Shown: positions 11,269 to 22,194 of the stretch, piece after piece
How positions within the stretch are numbered: the stretch's first letter is position 1
Layout of the letters: every line of letters starts with the position of its first letter
Source of the DNA: Girardinichthys multiradiatus
Lineage: Eukaryota; Chordata; Actinopteri; Cyprinodontiformes; Goodeidae
Direction of reading: 5' to 3'
Assembly (NCBI RefSeq): GCF_021462225.1
Contig: NC_061816.1
Span: 1,310,731 to 1,374,730 of the forward strand
DNA length: 64,000 nucleotides
The notes under the pieces: generated by a model
What the model was told of the DNA's origin: nothing
Seen by the model: the letters and a program-made list of their open reading frames with translations, nothing else
Databases searched by the model: none
Position numbers and translations under genes: made by a program

Positions 11269-11601
11269 GTGATGAAAATGGCTCAGTCTCGGCGCGGTTG
11301 TTTTTGTTCTGTTCCTGGTTACTCTTGTGGGGCAAGAAAACAACCATACCTCTCTTACCACGCTTTTCCGACGGACCCGGACCAAAGGAGGCTGTGGATC
11401 CAAGCGGTTAGAAGGGATGAAGGTCCGGATTTCTGCATAAAGGCAAGGGAGCACTTTGCTCAGGAGGATTTTGTCAGCGGATCCACTATCAGCCGCCTTA
11501 AAAGTGGAGCTGTTCCATCTCTCTTTCCCTGGAATAACTTTGTCGTACCACCTAAGAGGGAGTCTGCCTTTGAGATCCACACGGAAATAATGTCACAGTA
11601 G
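11269..11601 (+). CDS. THAP-type zinc-finger exon of the transposase
   Basis: The exon reads CFCSVPGYSCGARKQPYLSY, then AFPTDPDQRRLWIQAVRRDE and ends the domain with SGAVPSLFPW. This is the THAP fold order: Cys pair, conserved Trp, then an AVPSLF-type box. THAP domains bind specific DNA and here would recognise the transposon ends. The domain looks damaged. The second Cys of the usual CxxPGC pair reads Tyr, and the segment bearing the third zinc ligand before the HF motif is shortened (FCIKAREHFAQEDF). The frame stops at 11599-11601. A spliced join to the next exon at about 11826 is expected, but I see no convincing donor. Confidence 0.6.
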   Translation: MMKMAQSRRGCFCSVPGYSCGARKQPYLSYHAFPTDPDQRRLWIQAVRRDEGPDFCIKAREHFAQEDFVSGSTISRLKSGAVPSLFPWNNFVVPPKRESAFEIHTEIMSQ

Positions 11602-11825
11602 CTCAATAAATAAAACAATATTGCTAACCAATGAAAATGCAATTTAACACAAGATAAATGTTATAATAGTAACATTTGAAAAATAGTGTCAATATTATAT
11701 ATGTACAAAAAAAATACCAATACCTGACCATTTTAATGACTGTCTGTGTGAGTCATTATTTTATGGTTAGACCTTATTTATAGACTAATGCATTTTAGGC
11801 TATAATCTTATTTTGTGGTTTTACA

Positions 11826-12851
11826 GGTGCACTTGATGAAGCGCTTGAATATATTAAGGAGCTGGAAGCCAGGCTGGAGAAAGTGGATTTGTCTCCCACA
11901 CTTTTTAGTCGCTACTGTGTCTCTGATGACCAGATCCGGTTCTACACCAAATTCCCATCAGAGAGTGTTGTCCGGATCTACTGGGAGTCCATTGCATCAT
12001 CTGCGTCCCGTCTTGTGTACTGGACCAGAGCACCAAAAATTGGAAATGAAGCATTTTCTGAACCCAGGCCTGCCCGCAGTATGCCTTTGATTGATGAGTT
12101 TTTAATGGACTCATTCAGGGTTGCAGTGGGCATGAAGGAGCAGCTTATTGCTGACATGTTTCAAGTGAGCATTGCTACTGTCAGTCGAGTGACCATCACC
12201 TGGGCCAACTACCTTTTTATTGTATTCTCTTCCATCAACATCTGGATTAGCCGTGAGAAGGTAAAAGCCAGTATGCCTCGGAGATTCTTGAAGTTCTCTC
12301 CAAATGTACGTGTCGTCTTGGACGGCACAGAAGTTGCTCTGGAGACTCCATCATCCCTCACATTACAGTCTGAAACGTTCTCTGCCTACCAGAACCGCAC
12401 CACTCTGAAAGGGCTCATCAGAGTTGCTCCCTGTGGGTTGATGACATTTGTTTCAGCGTTGTACGCAGGCTGCATCTCTGACAAAGAAATCACTAAGGTC
12501 AGTGGAGTCCTTCCTCTGCTTGAGCCGGCGGATGAAGTTATGGCAGATAAAGTCTTCCTCATTCAAGACCTCCTTGATGAAGTTGGAGCCAAACTGATAA
12601 TTCCACCATTTAAGCATCCTGGCCAGTTTAGTGAGAAAGAGACAGAGCAGACCCAAGCCATTGCTCGGCTGCGGATCATTGTGGAGCGAGCTATCGCTAG
12701 AGTCAAGCGCTACCACATCTGGGACGCTCCTGTGCCGCTCACTTTAATAGGAACTGTCAATCAGATCTGGTTCAACTGTTGTTTTTTGGCAAATTATCAG
12801 AAGACTAAATCATTCATGCATGTAAATTGTTGTAGTGAAATTAATTATTGA
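11826..12851 (+). CDS. DDE superfamily transposase, catalytic exon
   Basis: After a splice acceptor (ttttacag, 11818-11825) the frame opens with a coiled-coil stretch (ALDEALEYIKELEARLEKV) and stays open to 12851. Counting from the Met at 11883, a helix-turn-helix lies around residues 76-106 (LIADMFQVSIATVSRVTI). A DDE_Tnp_4-type catalytic core follows with probable triad D147 (VVLDGTE), D222 (VMADKVF) and E268 (IVERAIARVKRY). ISDKEIT, a signature of this family, sits at about 198-204. The triad is intact although DKVF replaces the usual DRGF. The protein would excise and integrate the element. A domesticated host gene of the HARBI1 type is the alternative, but the paired YqaJ gene favours a transposon. 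Confidence 0.75.
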   Translation, partial: GALDEALEYIKELEARLEKVDLSPTLFSRYCVSDDQIRFYTKFPSESVVRIYWESIASSASRLVYWTRAPKIGNEAFSEPRPARSMPLIDEFLMDSFRVAVGMKEQLIADMFQVSIATVSRVTITWANYLFIVFSSINIWISREKVKASMPRRFLKFSPNVRVVLDGTEVALETPSSLTLQSETFSAYQNRTTLKGLIRVAPCGLMTFVSALYAGCISDKEITKVSGVLPLLEPADEVMADKVFLIQDLLDEVGAKLIIPPFKHPGQFSEKETEQTQAIARLRIIVERAIARVKRYHIWDAPVPLTLIGTVNQIWFNCCFLANYQKTKSFMHVNCCSEINY

Positions 12852-12985
12852 AATGTTTTAAATTCTTTTAAACATTTAAAAATAAAACTTGAGCAGAATA
12901 TTGTACTATTTTCATTTCATTTGTGGATCGACTGAGTTGAAATGTAAGAGAAACAACTCAAATTTACAAGATATTTACAATCAAT

Positions 12986-14010
12986 TTACAAGATATTTAC
13001 ACTATTTACAGTGATTGAGGCTGAATATTTAAAATGCGAAGGAACAAAAGAAAGATTTATACATTTTATGATTCTTTCTGCATTGAAATAAACATCAATG
13101 AAGGTGTTGAAGTAAAACATGTCCAGTTTTGATTTAATCTGATCAATGAAAGATTCATCACGCCACACCCACTCAACAGTCATTGTTGTAAGTGTGTCGG
13201 TGACAAAGTGGCACCGTTCTAATCCAGTGATTGCCAGCTGACCCTGAACCTGCCAGTAGGGTGCGTTTGAACGCCTCAGACTTGCGTGGCCGTCCTGAAG
13301 CTTGAGGTGAGCAACCTGAGACATCATTTTTTTGTTCTGTTTTTTACCTCAACCAGTCCAAATGGGGGTGATTCTGATGGGTCATACACCCTGCCATCTG
13401 GACTTGCCCCAAGATATGATGTCTCGGGGCGAATGACGAATCCCACAGGGAGCACGTTGACCCGTAACATCGCAGCATAGTTTGCCAGCACCTCTGACTC
13501 CATCTGCAGACCACGCTTCATGGCAGCAGTTTGTTTAGTGGACCCCCTAATCATCCGAGCTGCCGCTGCTGTGGCAGCCGACTCCTCCTGTGCTCTTCCT
13601 CTACAAGCATCACGGAAACGGCTAGCTGTAAGCCTTGGTTGTCCAAGCTGTACCCATGCAGGACATTTGGACTGCTCCCTGGTTCTGGCCTCTATTTCAT
13701 AAGACATTTCCAGTGACACTTGCAGAGACTGAAGATGCATAAGTTGACTGAGTGTGGCCACAAAACACATGTTGGGAAGACTGTGCAGCATCAAAGGAAG
13801 AGCAGGGAAGTCTGGAGCCATGTGATGCAGCAAGATGCTACTGCAGGACTTCTGAGGCGGGTACTGGTAAGACATTGGTGAGCCCTTTGGCACAGGCCCA
13901 CATTTGGATGGTACCAGCTCCAAAGTTGAGAGACCATCTAAAACGAGAGCTATGAGTGGCTGGGACTCCAGCTGGCGTAGTTTTTCTCCCGATGCCACAA
14001 TGTCGGGATC
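12986..14010 (-). pseudogene. YqaJ-like exonuclease of the transposon, one frameshift
   Basis: On the minus strand the frame reads CPAWVQLGQPRLTASRFRDA, then TAAMKRGLQMESEVLANYA and YLGASPDGRVYDP with LVEVKN. These are the conserved blocks of YqaJ (lambda-exonuclease-like) domains; the Asp of SPDG and the Glu-x-Lys of VEVK are catalytic positions. Another frame then continues with YWQVQGQLAITGLERC, the downstream YqaJ block. The switch falls in a run of seven A at about 13325-13331, where a one-base indel explains it, so a sequencing error or a very recent mutation is possible. The open frame extends upstream to 14367, but the part above about 14010 is not family-like and is probably intron. 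Confidence 0.72.
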
Positions 14011-14806
14011 AGGAAGTGGTCCTACAAACACATGAATGACATCATCACAATAAGTTATGACAAAGGAAACATTACTAGCATGAAAACATAAACAACCCAA
14101 AAATGATCCCTGTGTAAGCTCTGTAGAGTGTGGACTGAAGACATCTGTTCCCCACAGTTTTGGGCTTTCGCACCACCACCTCGCTGGCAGGATCAGGATG
14201 GATCCCCTTACAAGAAATACACAGAAAAATATGTCAAATACACTAAAACATAAATAAATACAGGAGCAGGTGAGACATTTGGTAGGACACGGAGGGACAG
14301 ATTTGTGACCGTTAAGATTTTTACTTAACTTCCAAATAGTAACAATTGATAGAGGTTGAACTTGCATTTTTTTAATTATCTACAGAAACAAAAAACTCCA
14401 AACAAGTTAGGAGATAAAATATATATTTGACACAAGTATCACTGAGATTACAACAAATGTCACATGGCACTGTGAGGGTGCTGGAAAACATCTCCCTCAC
14501 TGAGGTGAAGCATACATGGACACTAACAGGAAGTTTGTTTTGTTATGCTTTTATTTTGAAGACTAACTTCTTTTTGTTTGAGGGTAACTTCCTGAGGGGT
14601 AGATTCATGGCGTACACACATGATGGAAGCCTAATGACTTCACCTGGAGGGAATTACCTGATCATCCATCTCAGACCACTGGGTGAAGCTGAGGGTTAAA
14701 GTGGACTGAAACTTTTGTATGATATTGTTATTGTGGTTATGAGAATGTCATATAATAAATGACATTACGACAGAAAAAAAAGTGTTCAATGAAATCGTTT
14801 TTTTAC

Positions 14807-14985
14807 CTGTGTTCGTGGTCTGTGCCATCTTTGTAAATGACTTGTGCAAACCAGTGCAGGAGGAGCAGCTGGAGCTGGGAGTAGTGGGCAGTCTGGTAAA
14901 GAAGTGCAACTACATGGTTGCAAAATCCTTTTCCAGCTGCACAACTACAGGAATGAGCAACAACTCAGCCTTTTCAACACCCAGT
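14807..14985 (-). CDS. SWIM zinc-finger exon, N-terminal part of the YqaJ-type gene
   Basis: The minus strand encodes CSCAAGKGFCNHVVALLYQT followed by AHYSQLQL. This is a SWIM zinc finger (CxC...CxH) of the form that precedes YqaJ domains in eukaryotic transposon nucleases. A splice donor CACAG/GTAAAA closes the exon at 14807. The 5' limit is uncertain: an in-frame stop lies just upstream of the open stretch, and I could not fix the acceptor. Same strand and close spacing support one spliced gene with the nuclease exon about 0.8 kb downstream. Confidence 0.65.
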
Positions 14986-15000
14986 GAGATCTAAAACAGA

Positions 15001-17059
15001 TCCCTGTTTTTAGCACATATATACAAATAATGACTTGTTATAACATGTTTAGCTTTAATCACGTAATAGTATTTGAATATGAGCTGCAACAGCAGCAGAA
15101 GAGAAATAGTAACCACTGAACAAGAAGATATTATTGTTAACTCTAAGTCGTACAGAAGTTGTCAATTGTAGGTGAAAGTTTTCCAGGTGTCATAAATGGA
15201 CAGGAACTCGAACAAATGAACATGAGCCAAGCGGCTGTCTGACTGTTTCAAACCTGCAGTCTGTGGGGTTCCTCATGTTTCTTCATGGACCTGAAGCTTC
15301 TAGCTCTGACCACTACCTGTCCCTCCACGATATTTGATACTACAGGCATGAAGAAGCAAAGCACAATTTGAACATCTATGATGTATTAACTAACATCTTG
15401 CACGTTTTTCTTCACAAATTGTAAAGGCAAACATATCAGAATGTTAAAATATCATTTGAAGGTTTATACCATGTCTATCAAATATTCCAAATAATTTAGC
15501 ACACTAAATTAGGCTTCTTTATCACGACGTTTCTGTACTTCATATGTTGTAGCTAGCGGTTAGTTCGCTAAGCTCTGTCTTTTCTTAGCTTGATAGCTGT
15601 GGATATTTTCTTCATGGAGGAACTTACACCCCTTGTCCAGTTTATTTGTTCATGAATTCACCACTGCGATTGTCTCCGCAGTAAAGTTACACAGGTAATA
15701 TATAGTTAGCATTTCCTGTTAGTTATTTCAATATAAATCACCGGTAACTGGATTTATCTGTATTATATATATTTGTATATTTACATTGGAAATTACATTT
15801 GTTGTATCAGAGAGAGTTAAAAAGTCAAAATGCCCTGATGACAAAATATCTTCTCAGCCGCTCCATTCTTGAGTACATCGAGCAGAAACTCCAACTATTG
15901 CTGCAGCTACTCTTCTGACCAGCCAGAAGGCTGAGAAGAGGGTTTCTGTTGTTGTCTATTATTGCTCTGAGAGTAAATTAGAACCAGAGATAATCACTAC
16001 ATATCAGCTGCTGTGTTAAACTCTGTATTAACAGGATGTGTTTATGTTCAGACTAAATTAAACCCTGCAGTGAATCTTATTTGTGTTTAAAAACAGTAAT
16101 TTAAGCTGATTTTATTGACTGATAAAAACTTAAATTACAACAAACATAAACAATACATCTAATTGAACAATATGAATAATAGTGATTACAATATCTCACC
16201 ACCAGTAAGAAATAAGTATTTGTTATTATTATTATTGATAATTAAACATAGTTATCATGAATTGTTTCCTTTGTGCTTATTAGTTTTCACCTAAATTAGC
16301 TAAAATAAAATATAACATAAATCAGATATAATGTCCTGCTGATAGAAACTGCTTTGAAAACAACAAATAAAACTAAATGGACTGTATGAATTATCCTGAA
16401 AATAAAAATCTACATATTTCAGACTCATATTTACAGTGAAGTTGATTAGAGACAGACCACAAGGTGTCAAACAACTGAATAGAAATAGAAAAATTATTGA
16501 TCATACTTAGACTGTATGAATTATCCTAGCTAAAACATCAACATTATTCTGACTGTTTCCATGATAATTGAACATTTCATAAATATTCTCCTAACTTTAA
16601 AGTAGAAGCTCAGCATCTTAGCGTTTAAAGCAGAGTTGTAGAGCTTAGTTTCATCTGTCTGTTGGAGCTGAACCTCTGCTTTGAGTTTAGGAGCCACAGC
16701 TCCTCTGAAGCTGCTGCTGCAGTCTGTTAGCATCGGTAGCTCCACTCTGAGTCTCTGTGGAGCTGTTTTCAACTCTGTGGAGCTGCTTCTAATTCACAAT
16801 TACTGAGAAAACATTGAAGAAGCCCAGGAGAAGAATCTGTGTTCATTTATCTGACTGGGAACCAGTTAACTCGCTGATCTGAAGCTGGAAACCAGTTAGC
16901 TACAGCGCTGCAAACCTTTTTTATTAACCAAAAGAGCAAAACAGACTAAATATTTATAGATTTACAGATTTTTCTGTATTAGACATCTTAAATATGCCTC
17001 CTTAACTAATTGGGGAATAAGTGGAGTAAATTAATCTGGAGATTCATTTGGTTTTTGTC
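15001..17059. other. No gene recognised
   Basis: AT-rich stretch without a supported coding region. It includes the second copy of the 25-bp string also found at 10867-10891. Confidence 0.45.
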
Positions 17060-17094
17060 AATAAACGATCTTCCAAATAAAGTTGAGTCTCTTT

Positions 17095-17960
17095 TCAACC
17101 AATTATTAAGAATCTTCTGGATTTTTCATTTGGTTTCTGGATCTTCTTACTGCTACCAGCTTCTGAATCCTTGGATATCCATATTCCTAAGTAACAAACC
17201 TCCTTCTTCACTGGGATATTATACAACATATTTTCCAAACTATGATGAAGACTTAAAAGTTCCCACTTGTTCAGATGAAGAAACAGGCCTGAAGCCTGGG
17301 AGAAGAACTTCACCACCTGAAGGGCGACAGGTATTTGTTCCTTATTGATTAAAAACAATGTGGAGTCATCCGCTAATTGACTGAGAACTAGTTTTTGTCC
17401 ATCTATAGTAAAGCCTTCAGTTTCAGAGGTTTTAACAGGATGGACAGCAGCTCTGCCACAGGAAGAAATAACAATGGAGATAAACTTCACCCTGGTCTTC
17501 TGCCTCTTCCTAGATTGAATCTTGTAGCTTCAGGAAGGGAAACAGCTGTTTATATCTGTGTGCAGCATCCTAATTAGATCCAGAAAATATTCTCCAAACC
17601 CAAAATGTTTGAATGGATCATAAATGAAAGGATGTTGAACTGAATCAAAGCTTCATGAAAGTCCAGAAATAAGATCTAAGCATCGTCCTCAACTAGATGA
17701 CTGTAATCTAGAAGATCTGAGACCAATCTGATATTATTATCAATGAATCTTCCTTTCATCAATCCTGATTGGGAGTTACTTCTAATAGCTGAGAGCCTGA
17801 TTTGAACCTAGAAGCCAGAGCCATAGTAAGAAGTTTATAGTCTGTATTGAGAAGAGAAACAGGCCTAAAATTATTTCATATTCTTTCATCTTTTTCCACT
17901 TTAGGAATTCATTTATTTTGTCTTGTTTCATTGTTGTCATCAGTTCCTTTTTACTAAAAC
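17095..17960 (-). pseudogene. Tx1-like LINE ORF2, reverse transcriptase region
   Basis: The minus strand near 17880-17790 reads FRPVSLLNTDYKLLTMALAS, the RT fingers block, before a stop. Near 17420-17250 it reads LVLSQLADDSTLFL, the RT catalytic ADD block, followed by ALQVVKFFSQASGLFLHLNK, the helix after the palm. Both blocks are typical of L1/Tx1 RTs. The part between them is degraded and partly missing. Confidence 0.78.
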
Positions 17961-18528
17961 TTTCTTTAACTGCATCAAATATTAAACCATTTATTTCTTC
18001 CCTAACCTGCTTGTAGGAACTAGCAGTGAACCCGTCTGGACCAGGAGAACCATCAGAACCATCAGATGCTATTTTGAGAAGAACATCTAATTCTGCTCAT
18101 TTGAAACTTTCTTCAGAGGTTTTTGAATCTTCATCAGTTTCTGGGATCTCGTCTTCTATCTGAAACAAACATGTTGAACGCTGTTCACTATAAGAAGGAG
18201 AATAAATGTTACTCTAGAAATTATAGATTTCTTTAGATATTGTTTTTGTGTTAGTACATTCCTCCCCATTAATCAAAGTACAAGAAATTACATTTTTCTC
18301 TCATCTTCATTTTTCCAGCCGGATAACAAAAGAGGAATTTTTTCCCATCTTCTGTCCACTCGGCCCTTGATCTGACAAATGCTCCTTGGGCTTCATTAAG
18401 GTAAATCTGGTCTAATTGAGTCTGTAGATCAGAGATTTCTATCTTGTCGTCTTCTGATCAATTCAGTTTAGAGGAATAATCCATCAATGTTTTAACCAAA
18501 CTGTTTTCCTTCTCCCTTTTATCTAATT

Positions 18529-19285
18529 CTAGTCTTTTAATAAAGATAATTCCCATTTTTGTATTTGGGAAAGGTAGTTGTTATTATTATTAATATTTTG
18601 GATCAACTCTTTAATTTTACAGCTATATTTATCATTATTTAAGAGGATGAGTTGAACTTCCAATAATCCTGGTTTCTTCTGGAGAGTCTGATTAGAAATG
18701 GTCCAGCTTGTTCTACAGTGATCTCTTAGGGGGCTTCTAGAAATATTAGTATTAACATTGAACTGCATCATGGAGGCAGAGAACAACCAATAATCAGTTC
18801 TAGATTTAGCGTTTCCATCAGGTTTGATCCAAGTAAACTGTCTTATGTCAGGGTTACTGACTCTCCACACATCCAACAAACCATTGCTGTTTAGAAAGTT
18901 TCCAAAAACTGGGTTCTGATGACTCTGTGAAAACTCTGAGGAGCATCTATCCATGCATTCATCTGGAACTATATTAAAATCACCACCAACTACCACTAGA
19001 TCCCTAAAATATGTTGTTTTCATCTCTTCTATAACATTTGTCATTTGCTGAAGCCAAGTTCTGTTTCTAGGTTCGTTGTTGTTTCCATAAACATTGATCC
19101 AAATAAAAAAGGCTTCTTCTATTTCCAGACTCAGGCGACCCAGTGACCTTCATCATCCTTCCTTTCTGGAACAACTTCATCAGGAAACTTAGGAAAACAA
19201 ATCGCTGCTCCTGCCGAGCGACTGGATCCATGACTGAATATAATTTAGTCTCCTCATTGCTGGGACCAAAGTTTAACCTCAGACT
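18529..19285 (-). pseudogene. Tx1-like LINE ORF2, endonuclease region
   Basis: The minus strand reads FFIWINVYGNNNEPRNRTWL and, in the next frame, VVVGGDFNIVPDECMDRCSS, then LLDVWRVSNPDIRQFTWIKP and SRTDYWLFSASM. These match an APE-type endonuclease of the L1 clade: GDFN is a metal/catalytic block, and the final block has RDHC where S/TDH is usual. At least one frameshift lies near 19100. The frame stops at 18529, well before the RT. Confidence 0.78.
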
Positions 19286-19286
19286 C

Positions 19287-19526
19287 ATCAGAATGAGGTT
19301 CTAGTAGGGTTCTTGGTGCTCTTCATCTGGTTTCATCAGAATGAGGTTCTTGTAGGGTTCTTGGTGCTCTTCATCTGGTTTCATCAGAATGAGGTTCTTG
19401 TAGGGTTCTTGGTGCTCTTCATCTGGTTTCATCAGAATGAGGTTCTTGTAGGGTTCTTGGTGCTCTTCATCTGGTTTCATCAGAATGAGGTTCTAGTAGG
19501 GTTCTTGGTGCTCTTCATCTGGTTTC
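19287..19526. repeat. 48-bp minisatellite, five units
   Basis: Five nearly identical 48-bp units run head to tail, each containing ggttcttggtgctcttcatc followed by tggtttcatcagaatgag. Units differ mainly at one base (ctag or cttg). Because 48 is a multiple of three, all frames stay open through it, giving a spurious repeated peptide. The array abuts the 5' side of the Tx1-like LINE. Confidence 0.95.
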
Positions 19527-19855
19527 CGGGTGAGTTTACTCCACTAAAACGTTTCCAAAGTGGAGATACAACACTTCCATAGAAACTAATCTGGGACGCT
19601 GCTCGCAGCTTCAGATGAATGCGACGCTCCGCTCGCCTGACCGCCCTCTGGTGGCTACAAGTGGTAACTACAGCTAATATAAAGCTAGAACAATTATAAA
19701 CACGCTTCCTGTGAGTTTCTTTCAAAATAAAGCACCGGCAGCAATAATACTGCTGTCGTTTGAAGCAGCTTAACTAGAAGCTAGGAGGAAAGTAAGCAGT
19801 CTTCATAAATTAAATGGTTCACATGTTTTATTTAAACATCATTAGTCTCTGTATG
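19527..19855. other. No gene recognised
   Basis: Short unique-looking stretch between the minisatellite and the SINE. No gene seen. Confidence 0.4.
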
Positions 19856-20216
19856 GGCTGCATGGTGGCGCAGTTGGTAGCACTGTTGCCTTGCAGCAAG
19901 AAGGTCCTGGGTTCAATTTCCAGCTGGGGGTCTTTCTGCATGGAGTTTGCATGTTCTCCCCGTGCATGCGTTGGTTCTCACCGGGTACTCCGGCTTCTTC
20001 CCACAGTCCAAAGACATGCCTGTTAGGTTAATTGGTCACTCTAAATTGCCCTTAAGTGTATGAATGAGTGTGTGCATGGTTGTATGTGTGTTGCCCTGCG
20101 ATGGACTGGTGACCTGTCCAGGGTGTACCCCGCCTCTCGCCCATAGACTGCTGGAGATAGGCACCAGCTCCCCCACGACCCACTATGGAATAAGCAGTAG
20201 AAAATGACTGACTGAC
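19856..20216 (+). repeat. tRNA-derived SINE
   Basis: The head contains a pol III A box (TGGCGCAGTTGG, 19864-19875) and, about 35 bp on, a B-box-like GGTTCAATTTCC. It continues with the conserved body of a common fish repeat (tgcatgttctccccgtgcat, then ctgcgatggactggtgacct) and ends at ggaataagcagtagaaaatg with a short GACT tail. An internally deleted copy lies inverted at 62064-62147. Confidence 0.8.
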
Positions 20217-21602
20217 TAGTCTCTTAATAACGCTGAAATAATCTGCTGTCTCAATAAGAAGAGAAAAAAGCTGCTGTGCTTTAAAAAACATAACATGATG
20301 TTTCTATTTCTACTAAATAAAACTGTTGTTTAGACTCATTAATACTGGAGGATAATTCTGATTCTGCTCTGAAACTAATAAATACTTTTAATAATATTAA
20401 TAAACTATTAAGGAAGAGATTAACAATTAACAATTTTAGTTTCTTTGATGATCTGTAAACAGTAAGCTAAACTGCAGAGTATTAAAATAAATGTGCATTT
20501 ACAATGTTTGTATAAAGTTAACTGCATAGAAAAAACACTTAGAACATTTTTAAACAGTATATTTGCTCATCATTAGTCATCCAGGAACCAACATTTTGTT
20601 AAAATAAATATGGAAAACCCTAATTAATTAACCAATCAGATACATTCACATTATCCTGCAGCTTAGAGGTGTGAATAAAAACAGCACCACCACAGCGTAG
20701 ATCATTGATATGGGACATGAACCCCCGTCCCCCTAAAGTTCTATAAATTTAGTGGAAAACTAAAATTACAACATGAAATATGGCGTTAAAAACGTCCACC
20801 ACCAAAACAAACTCTGAGAAATATTAAATCACTGAAACTAAATGACTGATATAAAATCTAACCATTTAAAGATTTAGGAATAAATATAAAACCCTTTTAA
20901 AAAAAATCCTAATTTTTTTTCTTCAGTAAATAAACTTAAACCAATCAGAGTTTATTGCCTGCGAGCTAAAAGTTGATATGTCTCACATAGTTAGAGGAAG
21001 GGGAAGGAAATTCAACTATTTCAACACATCCAACGTTAGGGGGCGCTATAATGAGGAGGCGTTTATGTAGCAATGAGTCTAAACAGAAACCTTAGTGTGT
21101 ATCCATGACAACAAGGGTCATTTGTTGGTTGGTTGTGAACAAAATTCAACCTGATGGTCCAGAGGCAGCGCGTCCAAGCGGCGCAGGTAACCTTTTGACC
21201 TGAAAGGTTCATGTCTGCTGAGATTTACACGCCCTGTCGCGGGAACGCGCATCGCTGCCATGATGATTAAAACAGATGATTAAAACAGATGATTAAAACA
21301 GATTTAATACTTTTAAATATATTTGTAATATGAACATGTTTTTCATCAGTGCCGTCCTGAAACAATGATGTTGTTTGGCAGATTAATTGAAGAAATGACG
21401 GTTTTGACTCATTTTATCTGAACAGGTTTGAGTTGAAGGTTTTAAAGTCATAGAGTCTGAAGAATATTTAATATCTAATTACTTATACAGAATATTTTCC
21501 TGTTTGGGGTTAAAGTAAAACTCTGCAAATTTATCCACGTAACTGAACATGGTCGTTTTGTCTTGGAAAAGAAAAGACTCTTCTTTCGAAGAGTTGAACC
21601 AC
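20217..21602. other. No gene recognised
   Basis: AT-rich, no supported gene. It includes a three-unit gattaaaaca(gat) repeat near 21262-21304. Confidence 0.45.
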
Positions 21603-21709
21603 CATCCATCCATCCATGCATCCATCCATCCATGCATCCATCCATCCATCCATCCATCCATCCATCCATCCATCCATCCATCCATCCATCCATCCATCCA
21701 TCCATCCAT
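21603..21709. repeat. CATC microsatellite
   Basis: About 107 bp of CATC tetranucleotides, with two CATG variants near the left end. The apparent repeat peptides on both strands are artefacts of this tract. Confidence 0.97.
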
Positions 21710-22194
21710 TCAATTTATACTTTAAAAGGGAAAAGAAATCTCAGAGAACTCAGAAAATTTGCATCTGGAAAAATTAAGGAAGTAAGAAATAGTTCAGAAA
21801 ATATGGAAGTGAACTCTGACTCTAAATGGAAGAAGATCTGATGACCAGGCTGAACATGAGGCTGGCAGCCAGATGCCAGCTTCACCATCGACTCCATCAA
21901 CAGTGACGGCAGCAGCTAAAAGAAGAAGAGGAGGGTAACGTCAAGTTCTCGTCTGAACTGAAAACTATGATCTGCTGGAGGAACTGTCTACAGTTCAGTT
22001 GTTGATGCAGGTTTTTGTTCATGTTTCTGACATTTGTCCAAAATAAATTAGAACAAGTTCTAAATACCAGTCAGTAACTTTGACCCAAAACCTCCAGGTG
22101 TCTGCTAGGCAGCTGAAGATGAAGATAGATTTAATTTTTCAGCATCACAGTGAGTCTAATTATACGTTAAAATCATCAAATGAATCAGTTCATC
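21710..22194. other. No gene recognised
   Basis: No supported gene or repeat between the microsatellite and the Tc1 relic. Confidence 0.4.

Larger units (their letters stand above)
11200..15000. mobile_element. Two-gene DNA transposon (THAP/DDE transposase plus YqaJ nuclease), ISL2EU-like
   Basis: A plus-strand THAP exon and DDE transposase face a minus-strand gene with a SWIM zinc finger and a YqaJ-type nuclease domain, tail to tail across about 130 bp. This pairing is, to my knowledge, reported for the ISL2EU superfamily of eukaryotic DNA transposons. I could not find the terminal inverted repeats by eye, so the outer limits given are only the extent of the recognised coding parts. The transposase exon is open; the nuclease frame has one break. 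Confidence 0.7.
17060..19285 (-). mobile_element. L1/Tx1-type LINE, decayed
   Basis: On the minus strand, endonuclease code (near 19150-18650) is followed downstream by RT code (near 17900-17150), in the right order and spacing for ORF2 of an L1/Tx1-clade element. Many stops and frameshifts mark it as old. Neither end was located. Confidence 0.75.

Noticed and set aside
17010..17348. Plus-strand gene over the Tx1-like LINE
   Set aside because: It overlaps minus-strand RT code with recognisable motifs, so it is a shadow frame.
19287..19526. CRISPR array
   Set aside because: Units are contiguous without unique spacers, and the genome is eukaryotic.
19313..19582. Hydrophobic 16-residue repeat protein
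   Set aside because: It is a translation of the 48-bp minisatellite with no start context or other support.
19864..19935. A tRNA gene
   Set aside because: A and B boxes are present, but no cloverleaf can be completed and the body continues as a SINE.
21475..21713. Asp-Gly-Trp-Met and His-Pro-Ser-Ile repeat proteins
   Set aside because: They are translations of the CATC microsatellite in several frames on both strands.
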